Below, piece by piece: positions 16,157 through 25,167 of a stretch of 64,000 nucleotides of DNA. The position numbers were made by a program, and so were the translations under genes. The DNA comes from Blastococcus litoris (GTDB lineage: Bacteria > Actinomycetota > Actinomycetes > Mycobacteriales > Geodermatophilaceae), in NCBI RefSeq assembly GCF_003075095.1, contig NZ_QCZF01000001.1, forward strand, positions 434,001 through 498,000, written 5' to 3'. Each line of letters opens with the position of its first letter. Within the stretch, counting starts at the first letter, position 1. The notes beneath the pieces are model-generated. The model saw only the letters and a list, made by a program, of their open reading frames with translations. It was not told where the DNA came from and did not search any database.

Positions 16157-19156
16157 GTGCCACGCTGGGACGACGCGCCGATGGTGGGACGGGCCTCCGA
16201 GCTCGCCCGCCTGCTGGCGTCCGTCGACCGTGCGGCGGCGGGCCGGGCGAGCACCGTGCTCCTGGCCGGCGACGCGGGCGTGGGCAAGACGCGGCTGCTC
16301 GACGAGCTGACCGCGCGGGCGGCCGAGCGCGGGGTGCGCGTCCTCACCGGGCACTGCGTCGACCTGGGCGACGTCGGCCTGCCCTACCTGCCTTTCGTCG
16401 ACCTGCTGCGGCCGGTGGGCGACGAACCCGAGCTCGCGCCGAACTCCACGAAGAACCCGGTGCTGGCCGCACTGCTGGCCGGCCGGCCGGTCGCACCGCC
16501 CCCGGTCGACCTGCCGGTCACGACGGAGTCGCGCGACCTGAGCCGCCCGCTGCCGCACCGGGCCGCTCCCCAGCCGGCCGACGACGGGCGGCTGCAGCTG
16601 TTCGAGTCGGTGGCCGCACTCATCTGCGAGCTCGCCTCCTCCGGCCCGCTGCTGATCGTGCTCGAGGACGTGCACTGGGCCGACCGGTCCAGCCGCGACC
16701 TGCTGCGCTACCTCCTGGCGAGGCTCTCCGACGAGCCGGTCGCCGTGGTGGCCTCCTACCGCGCCGACGACCTGCACCGCCGGCACCCGCTGCGCCCGCT
16801 GCTCGCCGAGCTGGTGCGGCTGCCCGGCGTCGAGCGCCTGGAGCTGGCGCCGCTGCCCGACGACCAGGTCGGCACGCTCGTCCGCCGTCTCTCGGCTTCG
16901 GCCGGCTCGCTGCCGCAGTCGGTCGTGGACGACGTCGTGGCCCGCGCCGAGGGCAACGCGTTCTACGCGGAGGAGCTGGTGGCGGCCGGCCTGCACGGCG
17001 AGGCCCTGCCGATGGCGCTCACCGACGTGCTCCTCGCCCGGGTGGAGCAGCGGAGCCAGGGAGCCCAGCAGGTGCTCCGCATCGCGGCCGTCGCCGGCCG
17101 TCGGGTGCGGCACGAGCTGCTGGCCGCCGTCGGCGAACTCGGCGGTGGAGAGCTCGACCAGGCGCTGGCAGAGGTCGTCCACCACCACCTGCTCGTCGTC
17201 TCCGACGACGGCCGCTACCGCTTCCGGCACGCGCTGCTGCGCGAAGCGGTGATCGCCGACCTGCTGCCGGGGGAGCGGGTCCGCCTGCACGCGGCGATCG
17301 CGGCGTACCTGGCCGGCGCACCCGGCACCGGCACGGCGGCGGAGCGGGCGCACCACGCCCGCGAGAGCAACGACCTGCCCGGAGCCTTCAGTGCGTCCCT
17401 GGAGGCGGCGGACGCCGCGCGCCGGGTCGGGGCACCCGCCGAGCAGCTGCAGCACCTCGAGGCGGCGCTGGCGCTGTGGGCCGCGGTTCCCGACGCGGCC
17501 GACCGCGCCGGCCGCGACCAGGTCGCGCTGCTCGTGGAGACCGCCGCGGCGGCGCGCATGGTGGGTGAGCTGCAGCGGGCCGTCGCGCTCCTGCGGTCGG
17601 CGCTGCGCGTGCTCGGCCCCGACGGCGAGCCCGCGGCGCGGGCGCGGGTCCACTACACGCTCGCCCAGGCCATGGTGCGGGTCGAGGACGTCACCGGTGC
17701 CTACCGGGAGAGCGCCGCGGCGATGGCGCTGGTCCCCGCGCAGCCCCCGTCCAAGGAGCGCACCTGGGCCGCGGCCACCCACGCGCGGATGGGCTACTCG
17801 GTCGGGGCGATGGAGGAGGCCGACCGCGTCGCCGAGGAGGCGCTGGCCGCGGCCGACGCGCTGGGCTTCGACGGCGCCTGGTCCGACATCGCCGTCACCC
17901 AGGTGCGGGCGCGGCCAGGCGGCGACCCGGCCGCCGTGCAGGCCCGCCTCGACGAGGCGCTGGCGCGGGCGCGGCGCTCGGGCAACGTCGAGGTCGAGAT
18001 GCGGGTGCTCTACAACCTCGCGACCGTCGCGTTCGAGGACGGCCGGATCGCCGAGTCGCTGGAGTGGACCCGGCTGGGCACGCGGCGGGCGAGCGACCTG
18101 GGCGCCGAGTGGTCGTACTACCCGGCGGAGCTGCGGCACCTGCAGGTGACCGCGCTGTACATGACCGGCGACTGGGACGAGAGCCTGGCCGAGGCCGACG
18201 TGCTGGCTCGCGTGCCCGAGATGTCGGCGCACGTGCGCGCCGACGGGCTGCTGGTGCTGGTCGGCCGGGGCGACCCGTCGGCGCACGAGCGGATCGACTG
18301 GGCGCGCTCGCTGATCCCGCGGCTGAACGCGCACATCCTGCTCGACCTGGTCACCGCCGCGTCGGAGATCGACCTGGCGGCCTGCGAGGGCGACGCGCAG
18401 AAGGCGGTCGACGTCGCGCTCGCCACGAACGACCGGCTGCGGCAGGAATGGGACGACGACCACCTCGGCGTGCTCCGCCTGGCCGGCACGGCGCTGGCGG
18501 CCGTGGGCGACGCCGCGGCGGCCGCGCGCAGGGACGGCGACGAGGCAACCGTCGACCGCTGGGTGCGGGCGGGGCAGCAGCTGCTGGAGGTCGCGCTCTC
18601 GGCGATCGAGGTCTACGAGCGCAACTACGGCGCGACGATGGGCGTCGAGGCGCTCGCGTGGCAGGCACGGGTGGTGGCCGAGGCGTCGCGGGTGCGCGGC
18701 GAGGCTGCGGTGGAGCTGTGGCGCGAGGCGGTCGAGGCGTTCGGCTTCGGGCACGTCTACGAGCAGGCGAGGTCGCGCTGGCGGCTGGCCGAGGCGCTGT
18801 TGGCGTCAGGTGACCGCGCGGCCGCCGCTAGGGAGGCGGAGCTCGCGCACGAGGTGGCCGTTCGCCTCGGGGCGGCGCCGCTGCGGACGGCGGTCGAGGC
18901 GCTGGCGCGGCGCGGGCGGCTCGACGTCGCCGGAGTGCGGACCGTCGAGGTCTCCGCCGTCATGACGCCCCGCGAGGCCGAGGTGCTGCGGCTGCTCGCC
19001 GCCGGCCGGACGAACCGGCAGATCGGCGCGGAGCTGTACATCAGTGAGAAGACCGCGAGCGTGCACGTCAGCAACATCCTGGCCAAGCTCGGCGCGAACG
19101 GCCGCACCGAAGCGGTCGCCATCGCCGCCCAGCGCGGCCTGCTCCCGACCGGCTGA
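16157..19156 (+). CDS. Large AAA-ATPase LuxR-family transcriptional regulator
   Basis: This 999-aa protein resembles the LAL/MalT-like signal-transducing ATPases. Residues 1-300 are an AAA module with Walker A GDAGVGKT at 38-45 and Walker B LLIVLEDVHWADRSS. The middle 500 residues are helical, TPR-like and Ala/Arg/Glu-rich. The C-terminal 65 residues are a LuxR helix-turn-helix (MTPREAEVLRLLAAGRTNRQ, then YISEKTASVHVSNILAKLG). Ligand sensing in the TPR part should switch ATP-dependent DNA binding. GTG 16157 is preferred because CACGAT lies 7 bases before it. GTG 16109 would add 16 residues. The target genes are unknown. Confidence 0.9.
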   Translation: MPRWDDAPMVGRASELARLLASVDRAAAGRASTVLLAGDAGVGKTRLLDELTARAAERGVRVLTGHCVDLGDVGLPYLPFVDLLRPVGDEPELAPNSTKNPVLAALLAGRPVAPPPVDLPVTTESRDLSRPLPHRAAPQPADDGRLQLFESVAALICELASSGPLLIVLEDVHWADRSSRDLLRYLLARLSDEPVAVVASYRADDLHRRHPLRPLLAELVRLPGVERLELAPLPDDQVGTLVRRLSASAGSLPQSVVDDVVARAEGNAFYAEELVAAGLHGEALPMALTDVLLARVEQRSQGAQQVLRIAAVAGRRVRHELLAAVGELGGGELDQALAEVVHHHLLVVSDDGRYRFRHALLREAVIADLLPGERVRLHAAIAAYLAGAPGTGTAAERAHHARESNDLPGAFSASLEAADAARRVGAPAEQLQHLEAALALWAAVPDAADRAGRDQVALLVETAAAARMVGELQRAVALLRSALRVLGPDGEPAARARVHYTLAQAMVRVEDVTGAYRESAAAMALVPAQPPSKERTWAAATHARMGYSVGAMEEADRVAEEALAAADALGFDGAWSDIAVTQVRARPGGDPAAVQARLDEALARARRSGNVEVEMRVLYNLATVAFEDGRIAESLEWTRLGTRRASDLGAEWSYYPAELRHLQVTALYMTGDWDESLAEADVLARVPEMSAHVRADGLLVLVGRGDPSAHERIDWARSLIPRLNAHILLDLVTAASEIDLAACEGDAQKAVDVALATNDRLRQEWDDDHLGVLRLAGTALAAVGDAAAAARRDGDEATVDRWVRAGQQLLEVALSAIEVYERNYGATMGVEALAWQARVVAEASRVRGEAAVELWREAVEAFGFGHVYEQARSRWRLAEALLASGDRAAAAREAELAHEVAVRLGAAPLRTAVEALARRGRLDVAGVRTVEVSAVMTPREAEVLRLLAAGRTNRQIGAELYISEKTASVHVSNILAKLGANGRTEAVAIAAQRGLLPTG

Positions 19157-19332
19157 GGACCTCCGGCCGGAGGGGGGCGACCCTCCGGCGGCGAGCGTTC
19201 GGGGCGCCGGCCACGCAACGCGCCGCCCCTTCTCGGAACAGGCGTCGATGCGGGTCAGAGGCGTCCGGGTCAGGGGCGGACCGGGGGTGATCCCTGATGA
19301 CGCGGCGTCGCCTGCGCGGCCATCCTGCCGGT

Positions 19333-19890
19333 ATGACTTCCCTCGCTCCGGCAGCCCACGGCCTCGTGGGTCCTTCGCGACCGCGCCGTTGGCCCGCTGT
19401 GGCGGCGGCCGCGTGGGTGGGCGTCTTCTGCGCGATCACGGGCGTTGCCGTGCTCTGGGCGATCGTCCGGGGCGGCTCGATGAGCGAGAACGGGGTCGTC
19501 CTGCTCGCCATCGGCCTCCGGGTTGCCACCGTGGTCATGGCCCTGGCGGCCGTGCAGGCGTGGGGACGGCTGATCCCTGCCTGGCTGCTGCTGGCCGGGC
19601 TATGGGGCGCCGCGGCCACGCAGCTCGCCTACCCCGTGGCCGAGACGGTGGTGAAGGGGCTCATCCTCGGCGGTCTCATGGATCCGATCGACAAGGGAAT
19701 CAGCAACATGAGCGCCGAGGGGTGGTTCAACTTCGGCGGCACGTGGTTGATCTGGGGCGTACCGGGCGTGTTGTTCACCCTGGCGGCGCTCGACCACGGG
19801 CGGAAGGTGAGCACGCGAGGCCGGTCGGTGGCGTTGGGGATCGGCGGCGGGATCGTCCTGCTCGTCGGCCTCGGGATGGTCATCGGCTGA
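19333..19890 (+). CDS. Hypothetical membrane protein, 185 aa
   Basis: This protein has five hydrophobic segments: AAAAWVGVFCAITGVAVLWAI, VVLLAIGLRVATVVMALAAV, IPAWLLLAGLWGAAATQLAY, WLIWGVPGVLFTLAAL and SVALGIGGGIVLLVGLGMVIG. I recognise no domain. A conserved-looking loop, ISNMSAEGWFNFGGTWL, lies between helices 3 and 4. ATG 19333 has CATCCT 6 bases upstream, fitting the local leaderless pattern. The gene stands alone. Its third base positions and codon use are a little less GC-biased than its neighbours, but not strikingly so. Confidence 0.65.
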   Translation: MTSLAPAAHGLVGPSRPRRWPAVAAAAWVGVFCAITGVAVLWAIVRGGSMSENGVVLLAIGLRVATVVMALAAVQAWGRLIPAWLLLAGLWGAAATQLAYPVAETVVKGLILGGLMDPIDKGISNMSAEGWFNFGGTWLIWGVPGVLFTLAALDHGRKVSTRGRSVALGIGGGIVLLVGLGMVIG

Positions 19891-19954
19891 CGTCGTCCCG
19901 GTGGCGGAGGTTCGCGAGCGCTGCGGGTGTTCCGCCCTCGGTGAATGCAGAGCT

Positions 19955-20047
19955 GACCTGGTTCCGCAGGAACACCACGTTCGCGAGGTCGGGGCGCGTC
20001 GAGGGGTGCAGCAGTCGCGGGTCGGAGACATCGGGCGGAACGGGCAC
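19955..20047 (-). pseudogene. Possible remnant of a CatB-like (hexapeptide) acetyltransferase N-terminus
   Basis: On the minus strand about 31 residues read VPVPPDVSDPRLLHPSTRP, then DLANVVFLRNQV. This resembles the N-terminus of xenobiotic/CatB-type O-acetyltransferases (a HP...VVFLKxxV pattern just before the NIEVGDYTYYDD segment). Here the frame then runs into unrelated sequence and the acyl-transfer hexapeptides are absent. The resemblance is from memory only. If right, the rest of the gene has been lost between the membrane protein gene and the helicase gene. Confidence 0.3.
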
Positions 20048-20088
20048 AGGCGTCTCCGTGGGCGCCGCGCTTCGGATCCGGCGGTCGG

Positions 20089-21876
20089 TCAGAGCATGGT
20101 GCGGAGGCGTTCCCGGCGGGCGCGGAGGACGTCCACCGAGGCCGACGCCGACGGCGGGCCGGGCACCGACGCCCGCAGCTGCGTGTGCACCACCGCGTGC
20201 GGCTGCGACGTCCGCGCCGCGACCCGGCTGACGAGGCTGTTGATCTCCCGCCGCAGCTCGGCGGCGTCGCGCCACGAGCGGCCCGTGTCGTCCTCGTCCG
20301 GGTGGTCCTCGACGATCATGAAGTCGCCGGCGTCGGCCCGGTGGCTGGCCGCGATCCGCTGCCGCAGCTCGTCGTCCCGCTTGGCCAGCAGCTCCGCCGT
20401 CTGAGCCGGCGTGAGCAGCCCCGGGATGCCGAGGAACTCCTCGTCCTCCTCGCCGACCGCCACGGCCGGGCCGGAGCCCTCACCGGTGTGCGCCGTCCCG
20501 CTGTGCAGGACGTGGGCGAAGCGGGCGTCGGCCTCCAGCGCCTCCCACTGCTTCATCTCGCCCTCGCGCGGCTCCCGGGGCGGCAGGTCCAGCGCCTCCA
20601 GCTCCTCGTCGGGCTGGCTCCGCGGCGGGGGCATGACGTGGTTGCGCTGCTCCTCCATCGACGCGGCCAGCGACAGCAGCGGCCGCACGGCGGGGAGGAA
20701 GACGGTCGCGGACTCGTGCGGCGCCCGCGAGCGGACCACGCGGCCGACGGCCTGGGCGAAGAACAGCGGCGTCCGGTAGGAGGTCATCCACGCCAGGACG
20801 GCGGCCCTCGGCACGTCCACGCCCTCGGAGATCATCCGCACGCAGACGGCGATCCGCGCCGACCCGGTGGCGAAGCGCTCGATCTTCTTCGACGCCTTCG
20901 GGTCGTCGGACAGAATCAGCTCGGCCGCCTTGCCGGTCACCCGGCGCACGATCTTGGCGTAGGCGCGGGCGTCGTCCTGGTCGCTGGCCAGGATCAGCCC
21001 GGCGGCGTCGGGCATGCCGCTCTCGCGCAGGTGCGTGATCCGGTCGTCCATGGCGGCGATGACGTGCGGCACCCACTGGCCCTTGGGGTCCAGCGCGGTG
21101 CGCCAGGCCTGCATCTCGACCGACCGGGTCCCGGCCTCCGACAGCGAGGCGGCGACGACCTCGCCGGCGGAGTTCCGCCAGCGCGACGTCCCGGTGTAGG
21201 CGGCGAACACGACGGGCCGGACGACGTTGTCGGCCAGCGCCTCCTTGTAGCCGTACGTGTAGTCGGCGCGGCTGACCAGCCCGACGCCGCCCTCGCCGTC
21301 GTCGCCCTCGAACGTGTCCTCCTCGTAGCGGACGAAGGGGATGCGCTCGTCGGGCTTGGTGCGGAAGGGCGTCCCGGTCAGGCAGAGCCGGCGCGCGGCG
21401 AAGCCGTAGGCCTCCTCGACCGCCTCGCCCCACGAGAGGCCATCGCCGGCGTGGTGCACCTCGTCGAGGATGACCAGCGTCTTGACGGCGGTGGCGCGGG
21501 CGGCGTGCAGCATCGGCTTGCCGGCGACCTGCGCGTACGTGGTCACGTAGCCCTGGGTGCCGGCGCGCACCGGTCCGACCGCGTTCGTGAGGTTCGGGTC
21601 CAGGACGATGCCCATGGCGTCGGCGGCCTCGGCCCACTGCAGGCGCAGGTGGTCTGTCGGGGCGACGACGATGACGCGGGCGACCTCGCGGCGCGAGAGC
21701 AGCCGGGCGGCCAGCGTCAGGGCGAAGGTGGTCTTGCCCGCACCGGGCGTAGCGGTGACCAGGAAGTCCTTGGGGGACTGCTCCTCGTACTGCGCGAGAG
21801 CGGCCTGCTGCCACGCTCGGAGCGGTCGGCTGTTCGTCTGCGGGCTCGAGGCCTCCGCTCGCAATGCACTCCCCAT
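20089..21876 (-). CDS. DEAD/DEAH-box (SF2) helicase
   Basis: This 595-aa superfamily 2 ATPase carries motif I TPGAGKT at about 43-49, motif II DEVHH at about 138-142, motif III-like LTGTPFR, motif V SEGVDVP at about 350-356 and motif VI QAVGRVVRSR at about 375. It has two RecA-like domains and a 150-residue charged tail with no recognised domain. Relatives are widespread single genes in actinobacteria, presumably remodelling nucleic acid. ATG 21876 opens just before the conserved RAWQQAALAQYEE segment (Q-motif-like). It is on the same strand as the XPB helicase genes but not tightly linked. Confidence 0.88.
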   Translation of the reverse strand: MGSALRAEASSPQTNSRPLRAWQQAALAQYEEQSPKDFLVTATPGAGKTTFALTLAARLLSRREVARVIVVAPTDHLRLQWAEAADAMGIVLDPNLTNAVGPVRAGTQGYVTTYAQVAGKPMLHAARATAVKTLVILDEVHHAGDGLSWGEAVEEAYGFAARRLCLTGTPFRTKPDERIPFVRYEEDTFEGDDGEGGVGLVSRADYTYGYKEALADNVVRPVVFAAYTGTSRWRNSAGEVVAASLSEAGTRSVEMQAWRTALDPKGQWVPHVIAAMDDRITHLRESGMPDAAGLILASDQDDARAYAKIVRRVTGKAAELILSDDPKASKKIERFATGSARIAVCVRMISEGVDVPRAAVLAWMTSYRTPLFFAQAVGRVVRSRAPHESATVFLPAVRPLLSLAASMEEQRNHVMPPPRSQPDEELEALDLPPREPREGEMKQWEALEADARFAHVLHSGTAHTGEGSGPAVAVGEEDEEFLGIPGLLTPAQTAELLAKRDDELRQRIAASHRADAGDFMIVEDHPDEDDTGRSWRDAAELRREINSLVSRVAARTSQPHAVVHTQLRASVPGPPSASASVDVLRARRERLRTML

Positions 21877-22108
21877 GACTGGTCCATCTTCACTGCCGAC
21901 GGCCCAACACGCCCAACCGGTCACCTGCCGCGTGCCACGGTGCACACGACGTATAGGGGCGCTACGCGAGCGTCTGACCTGCGGAAATGCGACGTCAAGA
22001 GCTGGGCGCTGTGGGGATCCTCATGCGTGAGGGACCGGAACGTCACGCACCGGCGGTCACGGCTCTCCCAGCAGCCCCGGATGGTCGCGACGGCCGGTGA
22101 CGGAGGGG

Positions 22109-23290
22109 TCAGCTCCGCGGCCGGTGAGCGCGCCCGGCGCGTCCTCGGCGGCGGCGCGTGAGGACGAGTCGGCCCCCCGGGTGCGCGGCGAATAGGGCGG
22201 TGGCGCCGTCGGACACCCACCACGCGGGCCCGTTCTCCCCCTGCCAGGTGTCCTCAGGTGACGCCCAGTCCGGGACCCAGAGGAGGTACCGGCCCGACCG
22301 CCAGACAGCGCCGTCGACGGTGACGACCTCCCAGCAGTTCTCCAGGTTCAACGCGCGTGCCTGGACCCGCGCCCACGAGCGGTGGGCGAGCAGGCGTCGC
22401 ATCTCCCTGACGCGGACCGCTCGTGCGATCCCGAACGGCGCCACGAGGGCCAGCACGATCGCCGGGGCAAGGACCCAGCCCGTCCACGCGAAGCCGTACA
22501 GCGCGTCGTCGATGATGAAGCGATCAGGATCTGCGGGGTCGTACACGACGTCGACGGCGTCACCCGACACGTAGTCGTCCGCGTACCCGCCCAGGAGCAC
22601 GTCGCGGGACTGCGTCGTGCCGTTCGCGGTGAAGCGCACCGATGCTGCGCCGGTGCTCCACGTGGAGTCGGGTTCGACCTGCACGACCGTCCCGACGGTC
22701 GTCACCCCGACCGCTCGTAGCGCTTCGTCGGCCTCGATCTCCACGGCGGCAGGGACGACGACCCCGCAGACGCCAACCGTCCCGATGGCGACCAAGGTCC
22801 ACGCCCGGCGCCGCACCCTGTTCAGCGCGGAGACGGTGCGCGGGTCGGCGAGTGCGCCGCCGGAGCCCGGCGGTGCCGTCGGCGTCTCGAGCTCGGGCGC
22901 TGGGGGCAGACGCCGCCGGGCGAGCTGGAGGAGCCGACCACCGCCAAGGGCGACCGGGGGAAGGCCGAGGAGCAGGCCCATGCCGACGTAGGTCTCGACC
23001 AGCGTCGGTTCGTCCGCGTCCGGCCAGCCCGACACCCGCACCTCGAACCGGCTCCCTGGCGGCTCGTCGTAGCAGTCGGACTCGCCGCTGAGGCGGTGGC
23101 CGCCCGGGTCATCCCAGACGACGTCGCAGAAGCCGTCGCCCGCTCCTCCGGTGACCGTGACGGTCGCCCAGTAGCCGGTCAGGAACAGCGAGCCGACGAA
23201 GAGCAGCCACAGCGCGCCGGCGGCCAGGAAGCCGATCGCCCACCACGGGCGAGGGGCGGATCCGGCGGGCACGCCGAGATGATCGGTCAT
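22109..23290 (-). CDS. DUF3592-like membrane protein, 393 aa
   Basis: This is an integral membrane protein with helices near the N-terminus (WWAIGFLAAGALWLLFVGSL), around residue 105 (GMGLLLGLPPVALGGG), around 170 (AWTLVAIGTVGVCGVVVPAAV) and around 275 (WTGWVLAPAIVLALVAPFGIA). Between the last two is a beta-rich domain, TVVQVEPDSTWSTGAASVRF to VDVVYDPADPDRFIIDD, that matches DUF3592 (VxVxYDPxDPxxA). A second extracytoplasmic Cys-containing domain (FCDVVWDD, SDCYDEPPG) lies after helix 1. Function is unknown. ATG 23290 lies beyond the helicase terminator. Confidence 0.78.
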   Translation of the reverse strand: MTDHLGVPAGSAPRPWWAIGFLAAGALWLLFVGSLFLTGYWATVTVTGGAGDGFCDVVWDDPGGHRLSGESDCYDEPPGSRFEVRVSGWPDADEPTLVETYVGMGLLLGLPPVALGGGRLLQLARRRLPPAPELETPTAPPGSGGALADPRTVSALNRVRRRAWTLVAIGTVGVCGVVVPAAVEIEADEALRAVGVTTVGTVVQVEPDSTWSTGAASVRFTANGTTQSRDVLLGGYADDYVSGDAVDVVYDPADPDRFIIDDALYGFAWTGWVLAPAIVLALVAPFGIARAVRVREMRRLLAHRSWARVQARALNLENCWEVVTVDGAVWRSGRYLLWVPDWASPEDTWQGENGPAWWVSDGATALFAAHPGGRLVLTRRRRGRAGRAHRPRS

Positions 23291-23321
23291 CGGTGGTCCG
23301 AGCTGGTGCCGGCCACGCGGC

Positions 23322-23370
23322 TGTGCGCCCATCCACCTCTCAGCGCCGTCAGGAGGTGGATGAGCGCACA
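23322..23370 (-). terminator. Hairpin terminator after the XPB helicase gene
   Basis: TGTGCGCCCATCCACCTC and GAGGTGGATGAGCGCACA form an 18-bp stem with one mismatch over a 13-base loop, 18 bases beyond the helicase stop on the minus strand. It may belong to a dispersed family. Confidence 0.75.
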
Positions 23371-23387
23371 ACGGCGCCGTCGAGCCG

Positions 23388-25073
23388 TCAGTCGGCGGGC
23401 TCGTCCACCCAGTCGGGGCCGTTGACCTCGCCCGGGCCGGCCAGGTCGGCGGCGTCGACGATCGTGTACGCGTAGCCCTGCTCGGCAAGGAAGCGCTGCC
23501 GGTGGGCGGCGTACTCGGCGTCCAGGGTGTCGCGGCTGACCACCGTGTAGAAGTGCGCCTGCCGGCCGTCGGCCTTGGGCCGGAGCACCCGGCCGAGCCG
23601 CTGGGCCTCCTCCTGGCGCGATCCGAACGTGCCCGACACCTGGACGGCGACCGCGGCCTCCGGCAGGTCGATGGAGAAGTTCGCGACCTTGGAGACGACG
23701 AGTGTGCGGATCTCGCCCTTGCGGAAGGCGTCGAAGAGCTTCTCCCGCTCGCGGTTCGTCGTCGACCCCTGGATGACCGGGCAGTCCAGCGCCGCGCCGA
23801 GCTCCTCGAGCTGGTCGAGGTAGGCCCCGATCACCAGCGACGGCTCGTCGGGGTGCCGCTCCAGCACCCGCCGGATGACCGGCAGCTTCGACTGCGCTGT
23901 GGCCGCGATCCGGTACCGCTCCTCGGGCTCGGCGACGGCGTAGGTCATCCGCTCCTCGTCGTCCAGCGAGACGCGAACCTCGATGCACTCGGCCGGCGCG
24001 ATGTAGCCCTGCGCCTCGATGTCGCGCCACGGGGCGTCGTAGCGCTTCGGTCCGATGAGGGAGAAGACGTCGTCCTCACGGCCGTCCTCGCGCACCAGCG
24101 TGGCGGTGAGACCGAGCCGACGACGGGACTGCAGGTCGGCGGTGAGCCGGAAGATGGGCGCGGGCAGCAGGTGCACCTCGTCGTAGACGATCAGGCCCCA
24201 GTCCTGGGCGTCGAACAGGTCGAGGTGCCGGTACTCGCCCTTCCGGCGCGTGGTGATCACCTGGTAGGTCGCGATGGTGACCGGGCGGATCTCCTTGCGC
24301 TCGCCCGAGTACTCGCCGATCTCCTCCTCGGTCAGCGAGGTGCGGGCGATCAGCTCCCGCTTCCACTGCCGGCCGGCGACCGTGTTGGTCACCAGGATCA
24401 GCGTGGTCGCCTTCGCCTCGGCCATGGCCGCCGCGCCGACCAGCGTCTTCCCGGCACCACAGGGGAGGACGACGACCCCGGAGCCACCGGCCCAGAAGCC
24501 CTCGACCGCCTCCTGCTGGTAGTCGCGCAGGTGCCAGTCGGCCTGGTCGAGCTCGATGGGGTGGGCCTGGCCGTCGACGTAGCCGGCGAGGTCCTCGGCC
24601 GGCCAGCCGACCTTGAGCAGCGCCTGCTTGAGCCGGCCGCGCTCTGACGGGTGGACGACGATCGTGTCGTCGTCGATCCGGGCGCCGAGCATGGGGGCCA
24701 CCCGCTTGGAGCGGACGACCTCCTCCAGCACCGCGCGGTCCGACGACGTCAGCACCAGCCCGTGCACCGGGTTGTTGGCCAGGGTCAGCCGGCCGAAGCG
24801 GTCCATCGTGTCGGCGACGTCGACCAGCAGCGCGTGGGGCACCGGGTAGCGGGAGTAGCGCACCAGGGCGTCGACGACCTGCTCGGCGTCGTGCCCGGCG
24901 GCGCGGGCGTTCCACAGCGCGAGCGGCGTCACCCGGTAGGTGTGCACGTGCTCGGGGGAGCGCTCCAGCTCCGCGAACGGCGCGATCGCCGCGCGGCACT
25001 CCTTGGCCAGCGGGTGGTCGACCTCGAGCAGGAGGGTCTTGTCCGACTGGACGATCAGCGGGCCGTCACTCAC
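23388..25073 (-). CDS. XPB/Ercc3-type DNA repair helicase
   Basis: This 561-aa SF2 helicase has the XPB layout. An N-terminal damage-recognition-like domain (residues 1-185) is followed by HD1 with PCGAGKT at 204-210, DEVH at 298-301 and the diagnostic R-E-D loop in TATLVREDGRE at about 328-330. HD2 then has GSTTNRERE and motif VI QEEAQRLGRVLRPK. XPB homologues unwind DNA 3'-5' and are linked to nucleotide-excision repair. GTG 25073 follows AGAGGAA. In mycobacteria the neighbour is the Helicase_C_3 protein; here a cyclopropane synthase gene lies between them. A strong hairpin follows. Confidence 0.95.
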   Translation of the reverse strand: MSDGPLIVQSDKTLLLEVDHPLAKECRAAIAPFAELERSPEHVHTYRVTPLALWNARAAGHDAEQVVDALVRYSRYPVPHALLVDVADTMDRFGRLTLANNPVHGLVLTSSDRAVLEEVVRSKRVAPMLGARIDDDTIVVHPSERGRLKQALLKVGWPAEDLAGYVDGQAHPIELDQADWHLRDYQQEAVEGFWAGGSGVVVLPCGAGKTLVGAAAMAEAKATTLILVTNTVAGRQWKRELIARTSLTEEEIGEYSGERKEIRPVTIATYQVITTRRKGEYRHLDLFDAQDWGLIVYDEVHLLPAPIFRLTADLQSRRRLGLTATLVREDGREDDVFSLIGPKRYDAPWRDIEAQGYIAPAECIEVRVSLDDEERMTYAVAEPEERYRIAATAQSKLPVIRRVLERHPDEPSLVIGAYLDQLEELGAALDCPVIQGSTTNREREKLFDAFRKGEIRTLVVSKVANFSIDLPEAAVAVQVSGTFGSRQEEAQRLGRVLRPKADGRQAHFYTVVSRDTLDAEYAAHRQRFLAEQGYAYTIVDAADLAGPGEVNGPDWVDEPAD

Positions 25074-25167
25074 CAGGGATTCGTTCCTCTTCCGGAGGGG
25101 GATGCGTGTCCCCGGCAGCGCGCGCGGGCGCCAGGGGACTGCCCACCGTAACCGCCTGACGGCGTCG

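Noticed and set aside
16007-18754. 915-residue minus-strand open frame across the LuxR gene
   Set aside because: It is Arg/Gln/His/Val-rich shadow composition. The plus frame has clear AAA and HTH motifs.
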